Shown: positions 42,697-50,097 of the stretch, in pieces
Numbering within the stretch: the first letter of the stretch is position 1
Layout of the letters: each line of letters begins with the position of its first letter
NCBI RefSeq assembly: GCF_000316115.1
Contig: NZ_JH993797.1
Location: 7,971,961-8,035,960, forward strand
DNA from: Leptolyngbya sp. PCC 7375
GTDB lineage: Bacteria; Cyanobacteriota; Cyanobacteriia; Phormidesmidales; Phormidesmidaceae
Direction: 5' to 3'
Length of the DNA: 64,000 nucleotides
Notes under the pieces: model-generated
What the model was told of the DNA's origin: nothing
Seen by the model: the letters and a program-made list of their open reading frames with translations, nothing else
Databases searched by the model: none
Position numbers and translations under genes: made by a program

Positions 42697-43047
42697 TCAC
42701 TTTTGGGCTGCTCCGTAGTCCCACCCAGGGTGCAGAACCACTTCGCTGCATTCCACCGATCGAAAGCCTGCGTTCGTGTCCAACCGCACGAGCACTCTTC
42801 CCTCCGTCGTTGCCCTTCCCGTCTCCCAGGCGAGCAGCGTAGGTCGCCCATGGAATGGACCTTCTTCAATAGCGTGCTTCAATGCGTTCCGAAATACCAG
42901 TGTCTTGGGTTCAAATCTGTCCTCGTCCCAGTTCTCGGGATACATGATCTCGTAACAAATGAAGTCGTCGAGCGGATCCTCAATGACTAGATGCAATTCT
43001 GAGTCGTGAACGTGGATATCAGATAGTGCCGCTGTTACCTCGTCCAT
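42697..43047 (-). CDS. Hypothetical 116-residue protein (integron-cassette-like)
   Basis: From the ATG at 43047 (MDEVTAALSDIHVHDSELHLV), with GGAGG six bases upstream. It is acidic, all-soluble, with FICYEIMYPENWDEDRFEPKTLVFRNALKHAIEEGPFHGRPTLLAWETG and the end VVLHPGWDYGAAQK. No family that I can name. The stop is 23 bases before attC-like site B and the start 25 bases after site C, so gene plus site B form a compact cassette of about 460 bp. Confidence 0.7.
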   Translation of the reverse strand: MDEVTAALSDIHVHDSELHLVIEDPLDDFICYEIMYPENWDEDRFEPKTLVFRNALKHAIEEGPFHGRPTLLAWETGRATTEGRVLVRLDTNAGFRSVECSEVVLHPGWDYGAAQK

Positions 43048-43071
43048 CTCATCCTCCGAGTTCAGACTATC

Positions 43072-43159
43072 GCCCAACGTTGCCCATCACCCGCCGCAGG
43101 TAACTTTTGCATTACTCCGACCCATTTTTGGCGGTCGGTGTGCATGGGCGTTGTTATGT
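43072..43159 (-). repeat. attC-like recombination site C
   Basis: Minus strand: ACATAAC (one mismatch to RYYYAAC), arms CGCCCATGCAC and GTGATGGGC that pair with one extrahelical G, a long centre with its own GACC/GGTC hairpin, and a perfect GTTGGGC core (GTTRRRY). It is 88 bp long and lies between the toxin-antitoxin pair and the 116-residue gene. Confidence 0.72.
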
Positions 43160-43186
43160 ACGCTGTGCTTGAGTTCAACTTTTCCT

Positions 43187-43537
43187 TTACAGTGGCAAAT
43201 ACAATACGATATCTTTCCATTCTGCTTGTTCGCTACAATCTACCAGCAGTAGCAACTCATCAATCGCCTGACGAATAGGCATTCGATCATTAATCACAAA
43301 CATCCCTGGCATGGGTTCTTCTCGAACTAGACGCTCATAAGCAAAATCTGGCATCGTTGCACGATCATGGGTGAGTAGGATACGTGCATTATCTGCAGCC
43401 CAGGCTAAAATTGCTGGATCGTCTACTTCTCTCAAACCAACATCTTGAACTCGAAGTAAGTCAAGATTGGGTTGACGAAGTCGTAAGCCTCGAACAATGT
43501 CGCCATTAAAGTTTTCATCACTCAATAAACTCAACAT
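43187..43537 (-). CDS. DUF5615 PIN-like toxin
   Basis: A 116-residue PIN-like (Mut7-C-type) protein: LSDENFNGDIVRGLR at the start supplies the first acidic residues, RVQDVGLREVDDPAILAWAADNARILLTHDRATMPDFAYE supplies the rest of the predicted nuclease site, and PGMFVINDRMPIRQAIDELLLLVD follows. The DUF5615 family is the toxin-type partner of DUF433 proteins. It starts eight bases after the DUF433 gene, so the two are cotranscribed. Toxin activity is inferred from family pairing. Confidence 0.82.
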   Translation of the reverse strand: MLSLLSDENFNGDIVRGLRLRQPNLDLLRVQDVGLREVDDPAILAWAADNARILLTHDRATMPDFAYERLVREEPMPGMFVINDRMPIRQAIDELLLLVDCSEQAEWKDIVLYLPL

Positions 43538-43545
43538 ATTCGCTA

Positions 43546-43875
43546 CTAGGGGTTCTGTTGAGATAGCAAACGTGAGCGAATGAGACTCAAATCAGGTTGA
43601 ATTGCAGACAAACGCTGCTGTACGGACTCAGCCAGCTTTGCTCTTCGATTTAGATAAGCTTCGACAGTATCCATATGTCTAAGGTAATAGCCAATCGTGT
43701 TATAGACATCAGATAAAGATAATGTATCGTAACGATTGACAATGGATTCCGGGGATGCGCCATCTTGGAACGCCCTGATTACAATGTCCAGCAAGACTCT
43801 TGAATTGCCAACTCTAACTGCTCCAGTTTCATCCTCGTGAAGAGGGGGAGCCTCACGCTCTAAAACAAGACTCAT
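43546..43875 (-). CDS. DUF433 antitoxin-like protein
   Basis: A 109-residue protein: DETGAVRVGNSRVLLDIVIRAFQDGASPESIVNRYDTLSLSDVYNTIGYYLRH is the DUF433 helix-turn-helix-like core, followed by a coiled C-terminal tail (YLNRRAKLAESVQQRLSA). The first gene of a two-gene unit with the DUF5615 PIN-like protein. The pair has an attC-like site at its 3' end, so it may itself be cassette cargo; toxin-antitoxin pairs commonly stabilise such arrays. Confidence 0.82.
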   Translation of the reverse strand: MSLVLEREAPPLHEDETGAVRVGNSRVLLDIVIRAFQDGASPESIVNRYDTLSLSDVYNTIGYYLRHMDTVEAYLNRRAKLAESVQQRLSAIQPDLSLIRSRLLSQQNP

Positions 43876-44109
43876 CGGTTAAATTCCATTCATCGCTTGC
43901 ACAATGATCGTAACTTAAATTCAGAGTCTTAGTCATTATTTCAAGGAGTTTAAAATATCCTTAAGTTATAGCACCACCTTTTTATAATCATACTCACTTG
44001 ATTTAAGTATGCTTTTTTGTAGTTTGAGTTCTTTTTCTTATCTTATAGCGTTTCCCATGCAGATAAGGTAGAACTTTAGTATTGCTCAACAGTTTGATTA
44101 TGTGACGTT

Positions 44110-44475
44110 ATGAAGCCGTATTCAATTGACTTGCGTCAGAAAATTGTGGACTCCTATCTTGCTGGTGGGATTTCTCAACGTAAACTGGCAGAACACTTCA
44201 GAGTGGCTCCCAGCTTTGTGGGTAAATTGCTCAAGCAATATCGAGACACGGGCAGTGTTGCCCCCAAAGTCCGTACTCAGCAAACGCCGCCAAAACTTAA
44301 TCCAGAGCAATTAGCAATCCTTGAACAATTGGTTCAGGATCATAATGATGCGACCCTAGCAGAATTACGTGAGCAACTCCATGAAGCCACTGGAGTGCTC
44401 ATTGGCCGGTCCACTGTAGACCGCATGGTAAAACGGCTGAATTTGACCCTTAAAAAAAACACTACATCCCAGTGA
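44110..44475 (+). CDS. IS630-family transposase, upstream frame
   Basis: 121 residues: MKPYSIDLRQKIVDSYLAGG, the paired helix-turn-helix (QRKLAEHFRVAPSFVGKLLKQY) and the second HTH region up to RMVKRLNLTLKKN. The frame ends 26 bases after an A8 run (about 44452-44459), beyond which the +1 frame continues KKTLHPSEKESDRVQRKRFEYWQ, the expected family sequence. Ribosomal or transcriptional slippage at the A run, or a simple mutation, would explain the split. Confidence 0.85.
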   Translation: MKPYSIDLRQKIVDSYLAGGISQRKLAEHFRVAPSFVGKLLKQYRDTGSVAPKVRTQQTPPKLNPEQLAILEQLVQDHNDATLAELREQLHEATGVLIGRSTVDRMVKRLNLTLKKNTTSQ

Positions 44476-44584
44476 AAAGGAAAGCGACCGTGTCCAGCGT
44501 AAACGCTTTGAATACTGGCAATTAGTACAGGGGATTCTAGCCAAAGACCTGATTTTTATCGATGAAGCCGGGATCAACCTGGCG

Positions 44585-45064
44585 ATGACTCGTTTGTTTG
44601 CCAGAGCCCCGAAAGGCCAACGAGCCCATGGCCAACGTCCGAGTAAGCGAGGGAAAAATGTGTCGTTAATCGGAGCCATTAGCCTGAATCGTGTGATTAC
44701 TCAACTACCGATTCTGGGGGCAGTCGATGGTATTACCTTCGAGGCCTTCATCTCCCAAAAGCTGGTGCCCAAGTTATGGCAAGGCGCTTGTGTCATCCTA
44801 GACAACTGTAAGATCCATCTCGGAAAAGATGTTGAGGCCATGATTCAAGCGGCTGGAGCTCGACTAATTTATCTGCCGCCTTACTCTCCTGACTTTTCAC
44901 CGATTGAAAACTGTTGGTCTAAGATCAAGGCACGGTTACGGGCTATCGGGGCAAGAACCTATCCTGACTTAGAGCAAGCTCTTGATGACGCCTTTGAAAG
45001 TGTGTCATTAGAAGATCTTTTAGGCTGGTTTACACATTGCTGTTATTGCACCTCACTAGACTAG
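44585..45064 (+). CDS. IS630-family transposase, DDE frame
   Basis: The catalytic part: the first D is in LIFIDEAGINLAMTRLF just upstream of this ATG in the same frame (from about 44460), the second in CVILDNCKIHLGK, and the E in SPDFSPIENCWSKIKARLR. It reaches the family's normal C-terminus. The frame is open back to the A8 run, so the functional product is the fusion with the preceding frame, about 315 residues. Confidence 0.87.
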   Translation: MTRLFARAPKGQRAHGQRPSKRGKNVSLIGAISLNRVITQLPILGAVDGITFEAFISQKLVPKLWQGACVILDNCKIHLGKDVEAMIQAAGARLIYLPPYSPDFSPIENCWSKIKARLRAIGARTYPDLEQALDDAFESVSLEDLLGWFTHCCYCTSLD

Positions 45065-45986
45065 GAAACGCTATAGGTGACTTGAAAGCATCAATATCTT
45101 TCTGACCTGAAACTAGAAACTTAAAAAATGATTTCTCTTGAAATCTACAAGTTTGCATGATTCCAAGTAACCTCAGATATGAATTCGCACCAGTTTCAAA
45201 AAATGAGCCTGAAATTTTCTTTTGAATAGCAATATGGCGAAGAGCTCTTTCTGCCGTATTATTGTGCCATGGTATAGAATCATGCTCAAGAAATGTGAAT
45301 AAGCTCTCCCGGTAACGTTCAAATCGCTTCTGATACTTGATTGAAAATTCAGAATAATAATTTTTACTGACAATGTGATTTTTGTAAAATTGAGCTACTT
45401 TTTTTCTATATTTTCCTAAGTTTCTCTTCTTTAATCCATATTTATCGATAGTCTCGAAAATTGGTAGAATTAGCATTCTGAGCTCTAATATAAAAGCTTC
45501 ATATTCAGAATCAAATGGATTTTTCCAGAGATCATCATTAATGTCTCGTAATAGATGTACCCAACATTTTTGTTGAGCGCAGGGCACAGAGTCATAACCG
45601 GTATAAAAATCTGAGACTAATATACCTTTATACTCAAGTAGAGTTTCATGAGCAATATTTGCTTCCCTTGTTTCTGTAAACTTGAAAACAACATGCTTAC
45701 CATCAGTAAAAGTCCAAACGTATTGGTTGACTCCTCTAATATTTATTGGTGTTTCATCAGCATGAATAAAAGGATTTTCTAAAATTTTATTGAGTAATAT
45801 TTTTTCTGAATCTAAGTAGGATTCAGAAAAAGATCTTATGTAGCTAACTATCGTACCTTGACTAATAGTTTCGTGGAAATATTCTTGAACTTCTTCTTCA
45901 ATAACATTAAGAGGTAAACGAAGAAAAAGACGTTGGTATACAATCCATGCTCTGAATGCATGACTTAACCATTTATTTCCTAAATT

Positions 45987-46175
45987 ATCTATAACTCATG
46001 GTTCGCTCATTTTTTTTAGTGGTTTCAAGAAATACAGAAACGCTATATGTAGCGTAAATCTGATCTATCCTTTCAGTTGTCTGATTAATCAGGGATATGG
46101 AGGCAAAAATTCATAGGTTTGCTTATTTGTCAATAGAGCTGAAAACCCATTGCCTTCGTCGTATTTTTGAAACTC
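45987..46175. mobile_element. 189-bp insertion of unknown type with 9-bp target duplication
   Basis: It lies between direct repeats TCCTAAATT at 45978-45986 and 46176-46184; removing it and one repeat joins LNLG to NKWLSH in frame. The ends do not form obvious inverted repeats. Inside are a 12-bp palindrome CTGATTAATCAG (46081-46092) and a CGCTATATGTAGCG hairpin beside an IS630-like TATAGCGTTTC. Confidence 0.65.
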
Positions 46176-46372
46176 TCCTAAATTTAAGCGAACCGTAAGT
46201 ATAAATTCTGGATCATAAGTTTTCCTGCACTTTTCACAGTATCCTTTTAGACTTAAATATTTTATGACCTTTTTCTGAAATCCATTCTTTTTGATTTTGA
46301 GATCAATAATAGTTTTCTCTCTTAAATTTTCTGTTTTTGAGAGAGAATGCCTACATTTTGGACATTTTGATC

Positions 46373-48177
46373 TCATGGGTATATGGATAATTTTATCAGC
46401 TCTAGGCAATGTTCTATGATGCCCTGGATGCCCATGTTGAGCCCCAATTTTTTGTTTTTTTTATTGTCACTTTTTTCTTCGTCAGTGAGCATCAATTTGT
46501 TTTTTTTATAATTTGAATGGGCAAAATTCAAGATTGATTCAAACTGGTTATGAATTTCTTTTCCAGCTTCTGTAGAGATTTTCTTTAAACGATCAGCAAA
46601 TTCAATGTTGCCTGTTGGCTCACTAAACTCTTTGATTTCTGTGATCTTGCAAGTTAGAATTTTTAGTGCTTGACAATCTTCGCTATTATACTCAACTAAT
46701 TTTTGTCTGATTTTTTTACTATGATGCGTCTCCCATTGATAGCGCCACACAAGACTTTGCAATCCAGATGATTTCTGAGATGACCATTTAAACCCTAGAA
46801 AAGCTCCTATTTTTTTCAAGCTATTCGAAAAGCTTGGAAAGTAGATTTTCCCAAAAACTATTTTGTTGACATTTACAAATCTTTTCTTGAAGGGTATGAC
46901 CTCAATTAGATGTCTATTAAAAAGTCAGAAATCCTAAGCCCTACAAGAAGCTTACAATCTCCATCACGCTGAAACTGAGAAAATTTATTCTTCGCTCAAA
47001 TCTTCCTGAAACCCTTGCTGGATAAGCGTTATAGCACTCTACATCGTGTCGAGGTCATACCCTTCTTGAAACCATCAATATTATCTAAATATTTTCCGGA
47101 TAAGTCATTTAATGCCTTCATTTCATAGTTTCCGTATGAGTAGATTGGGGCTTCTGGATATTCATTGAGTTTGGCTAAAAGCTGTTTCCAGATTATCTCT
47201 TCCTCTACTAGGGAATTTGCCCAAAAAGAATGCTGAACAGATTTTTCGTTATCAACAACTAATAACCCTATCAAATAGTAAAAACACTGATCAGGAATTC
47301 CCTCAATATCTAAGAACAGTTCTACTGGATGTCTAATCAAATCAGGCATCTCCTGAATATAGATTTTTTGTTCTCGAAGTGCTAAAGCTTGTAACTCTAG
47401 GCTGTGCTTTACAGGCTCTGCATTTTTCCGCTTTTTATTTCTGCGACGAGGTTTGAACAGATAGGAGAGTTGTTGGATCGTGAAAATACCACGCTTGTTA
47501 TATTTTTTGATTGCTTTGGCAGTCATGCGATCCAGTAAACTCAGGTTACTTTCTTTCTCAGCTTGCTGTTGACAAAGCTGCTGAAACTGACAAGACTGGC
47601 AATTTTTGTTCAAAATTATGTCAGGAGGTTCATATGATGAATTTTTGAACCATTGTTCAATTGTTTTTAGTGTTTTTTTAATATCTTTATAGCCATTGTC
47701 TAATCGAACTCGATGATTCTTCCCGTCCATACCTACAATTCTCCCCACGGTAGGTAGCTGTTTCTGTATTCGTCCTAGCACCAACCCAACGAACAGTAGT
47801 TCTGTTTTCTGTTCTAGGGTAATACTGTAGGTACCTACGACGATTGTGGGTTCATAGCTGATTTGAGAATTTATCGCATTAGTATCTACCTGGGTCAAGA
47901 CAGCATAATAAGCCTCCAATTGCTCCGAGCTAAGTTTTGCCTTAATCAGGTAATCATGCTTTTTGAAAGCTTTTTTCTCATACTCCTTAGCTTTAGGATA
48001 AGATTTCAAAAACTCTTTCAGATATTGTTCTCGGTTGTATTGACGACGTTTTCCTAAAATCAGCGGGTATTCATGTGGCTGCCCTCTATCCTCAGAAAAT
48101 AAAAGCAGAAAAGCTTTTCGAGGACATTGTGAATATGTAACAAATATTTCAGATGTGATAATTGGGATTTCGCTCAT
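46373..48177 (-). pseudogene. TM0106-type RecB-like nuclease with RNase H-like domain, interrupted by a MITE
   Basis: The N-terminal region (MSEIPIITSEIFVTYSQCPRKAFLLLF) and the cysteine cluster CQSCQFQQLC resemble Cas4/RecB nucleases that hold an iron-sulfur cluster; TELLFVGLVLGRI and neighbours are the probable PD-(D/E)xK region. The second half starts LFLDIEGIPDQCFYYLIGLLV and ends VEYNSEDCQALKILT, the DxE...D pattern of RNase_H_2-like exonucleases. A 171-bp MITE interrupts GFKKRFVNVNKIVFGKIYFPS. Near 46455 an A8 run allows a -1 shift into the IS66 transposase. Nucleases of this type are known next to transposases in cyanobacteria; the fusion is read from this sequence. Confidence 0.72.
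46892..47062. mobile_element. 171-bp MITE with 8-bp target duplication
   Basis: Perfect 12-bp terminal inverted repeats GGGTATGACCTC (extended imperfectly to about 25 bp) and perfect duplications TTCTTGAA at 46884-46891 and 47063-47070. It has no coding capacity. Excision restores ...NIDGFKKRFVNVNKIVFGK exactly. Confidence 0.85.
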
Positions 48178-48595
48178 GGCCACATCTCAATTTTTTCTGC
48201 TGGGGCGATATAATTACGAAGTTCAACTGTTTCCAAACTAACAGTCTTTAGTTGTCTCGATAGCCGAAAACATTAGAGCAAAACCTCTCTTCTACCCTAT
48301 CAGTTGGAACGAAGAGTTGGGCCGTAGCGGCCAATATTTTAGCATATAATACAAGTGTGCTACCTCCGCTACGATTCAACTATATATTCAGCGTCAGATC
48401 TGACGGATAAGATCCATATTTCCGGATCTTATCCGTCACTTTTAGGTAATAACATCCTTATTTACAGAACTTATAGGCAACTCTTGACGTATAACTCCGG
48501 GAAAACAGGGTGTTATCCGTCAGATCTGACAGTTAAGTATGGTGGATAGGTGCTCATGCGTCACATTTGACAGTTGTCTACCTACGGGATTTATA
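48178..48595. other. Spacer between the TM0106/IS66 element and the IS nest
   Basis: About 418 bases without a gene. It contains the inverted-repeat structure at 48393-48530 and ends at the left boundary of the IS5 element. Confidence 0.5.
48393..48530. repeat. 138-bp segment bounded by perfect 18-bp inverted repeats
   Basis: GTCAGATCTGACGGATAA (48393-48410) is the exact complement of 48513-48530. The left repeat overlaps a 15-bp perfect stem (48401-48415 with 48424-48438, loop 8). The 12-bp palindrome GTCAGATCTGAC is therefore present at both ends. It is MITE-like, but I see no convincing target duplication. Confidence 0.7.
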
Positions 48596-48705
48596 GAGCC
48601 CATTTGAGATCTTTTGAAGTTGGCTCAATAGCTGTTTTAGGGAGGTTGCTAAATTCAAGATGAGCAGAGTAGTGTCATGGAATAAAGCCCCCGGTCAGCC
48701 TACCT

Positions 48706-48926
48706 ATGCTAACGCTTTCCAAGTTAATCGATGAGGACAAATGCTACGAGACTATTCGCACGATGCGTTGGCCCGATGGTGTTTGCTGCACTGATTGTGG
48801 AGCGAAAAACATTACCAAACGAGGGAAGCATGCAACCTATTCAGCGCGGCAACGCTATATCTGTGGCGAGTGTGGTCGCCACTTTGATGACTTAACCGAC
48901 ACCATCTTTGCGGGTCGTCATCAACC
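48706..48926 (+). pseudogene. IS1595-family transposase, 5' part
   Basis: The first 74 codons of the transposase: MLTLSKLIDEDKCYETIRTM, the zinc ribbon CCTDCGAKNITKRG...YICGECGRHFDDLTDTIF, then AGRHQP, where IS21 interrupts. The sense continues at 51741 as LKTWIACLYLMGLN after removal of IS21 and one TCAACC. It is non-functional while interrupted. Confidence 0.88.
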
Positions 48927-49071
48927 TGTTAGATGTCAAGGGGGGTAGACGTGACGCGACAGTCGGGTTGGCGAGCTGACTGACACTTAATAGAGACTAA
49001 CTGGTCTCATGCTGAGACTATCAAAGCAAACGACGGGTATCAATTTAAGCCGGGAAATCTTGGCTAGGACT

Positions 49072-49140
49072 GAAGTCGGAAGTCGGAAGTCGGAAGTCGG
49101 AAAGGGAGGGCATTCCGAACTCCGACTTCCGACTTCCGAA
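49072..49140. repeat. Heptamer repeats GAAGTCG x4 with inverted partner inside IS21
   Basis: Four contiguous GAAGTCG copies (49072-49099) followed by the complementary TCCGACTTCCGACTTCCGAA near 49121. They form a long hairpin between the left IS end and the istB stop, possibly a terminator or end-binding array. Confidence 0.7.
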
Positions 49141-49281
49141 CTCTAGATTCCTGAGGAAATCGTCCCGCTTTATGTTGGTACCTCAAACGACAGCTAGCGA
49201 TCTAAATGACCAGGCGCGATCTAAATGACAGCGCCTGGTCACTGTCAAGCAATTAAAATCTCCAAGTATTTTGTGCGTCAA

Positions 49282-50097
49282 TTATCCCTGATTGCGAGCC
49301 GCCGCCTGCTGCTGCCGATAGCTGTCAGCCTTAATCTCAAAGATGACAGCATGATGCACCAGTCGGTCAACGGCAGCCACGGTCATCATCGAATCGGGAA
49401 AGATGCTGTCCCACTTGCTGAATGGCTGATTAGCGGTGATCAGCAAACTCTTGCGTTCATAGCGGTGGGCAATGAGTTCGAAGAGTACGGAGGTTTCGGC
49501 TTCAGACTTTTGCACGTAGCCCAAGTCGTCGAGGATGAGCAGGTCAAAACGGTCGAGCTTCTTTAGTCTAGACTGTAGCAACAGTTGTTGTTTATCCTGC
49601 TGAAGCTGTTGAACTAAGGCAAGTGCGCTGAAGAACTTGATGCGCCGACCCGCTTCTAGCATGGCTTGCGACAACCCAAGAGCCAAATGAGTTTTCCCAA
49701 CTCCGGACGCGCCGAAAAACAGGCAGTTGGTGGCGTTATCGAGCCAGGTATCGTCATCGGCCAATTGCATCAGAGGGGCCGGATTGAAGTTTGGGCAATG
49801 GTCAAACTCAAAGTTGGTCAAACTTTTTACGGCGGGCAGCTGAGCTTCCTTTTTTGCGCGCTCTAGCCGCATTTGTGCTCGTCTGTCGGCCTCTTGTTGA
49901 CATAAGCTGAGTAAAAACTGTGCATAAGACCATTGTTGCTGCAAAGCGCGGCTCTCTGTAGCTTCCCAGTGGGTAAGCATGTTGGTGAGCTTGAGCTGTT
50001 TGAGCAGACGGCTCAACTGTTGGTACGGGCTGGTTGTTTGTGGTGTTTGTGATGAGGTTGGCGTCCGTGTCGTTTGAGCCACTGAGGAGTTGGTCAT
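49282..50097 (-). CDS. istB: IS21 helper ATPase IstB
   Basis: A 271-residue AAA+ ATPase that assists the IS21 transposase in target choice. It has the N-terminal IstB region (LSRLLKQLKLTNMLTHWEATESRALQQQWSYAQFLLSLCQQEADRR), Walker A GASGVGKTH, Walker B LLILDDLGYVQK, the sensor region ITANQPFSKWDSIFPDSMMTVAAVDRLVHHAVIFEIKADSYR. Its start lies inside the 3' end of the istA frame, the usual translational coupling though with a longer overlap (about 290 bases) than normal. Confidence 0.93.
   Translation of the reverse strand: MTNSSVAQTTRTPTSSQTPQTTSPYQQLSRLLKQLKLTNMLTHWEATESRALQQQWSYAQFLLSLCQQEADRRAQMRLERAKKEAQLPAVKSLTNFEFDHCPNFNPAPLMQLADDDTWLDNATNCLFFGASGVGKTHLALGLSQAMLEAGRRIKFFSALALVQQLQQDKQQLLLQSRLKKLDRFDLLILDDLGYVQKSEAETSVLFELIAHRYERKSLLITANQPFSKWDSIFPDSMMTVAAVDRLVHHAVIFEIKADSYRQQQAAARNQG

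Larger units (their letters stand above)
44046..45073 (+). mobile_element. IS630-family insertion sequence
   Basis: Ends TAGCGTTTCC (44046) and GGAAACGCTA (45073), flanked by TA duplications at 44044-44045 and 45074-45075 as in Tc1/IS630 elements. It is inserted in the last codons of the IS66-type transposase; excision leaves FKSPKIRKRT...KKHT and a stop at 44003. Confidence 0.85.
44003..46454 (-). pseudogene. IS66-type transposase, interrupted
   Basis: Rebuilt order on the minus strand: GAQHGHPGHHRTLP (the HPGH motif of IS66), the zinc-finger CPKCRHSL...CEKCRKTY, EFILTVRLNLG; then after the 189-bp insertion NKWLSHAFRAWIVYQRLFLRLPLNVIEEEVQEYF, the first catalytic D in FIHADETPINIRG, the second in LVSDFYTGYD, CWVHLLRDIND, and the E in HNNTAERALRHIAIQKKISG; finally the C-terminus beyond IS630. 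The coding track is clean apart from the insertions, suggesting recent death. The N-terminal helix region normal in IS66 is replaced by the nuclease module. Confidence 0.78.
44003..48177 (-). mobile_element. Decayed element: TM0106-type nuclease joined to IS66 transposase
   Basis: One continuous coding track on the minus strand can be rebuilt from 48177 to the stop at 44003. It is interrupted by three insertions, each flanked by duplicated target bases: a 171-bp MITE (46892-47062), a 189-bp segment (45987-46175) and IS630 (44046-45073). A -1 shift at an A8 run (46455-46462) separates the nuclease part from the transposase part. Removing the insertions restores both frames exactly; the rebuilt track is about 2.77 kb. 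I could not place the terminal repeats. Confidence 0.72.

Noticed and set aside
42570..42869. Minus-strand frames overlapping attC-like site B
   Set aside because: They run through the recombination site and the ends of two better-supported genes.
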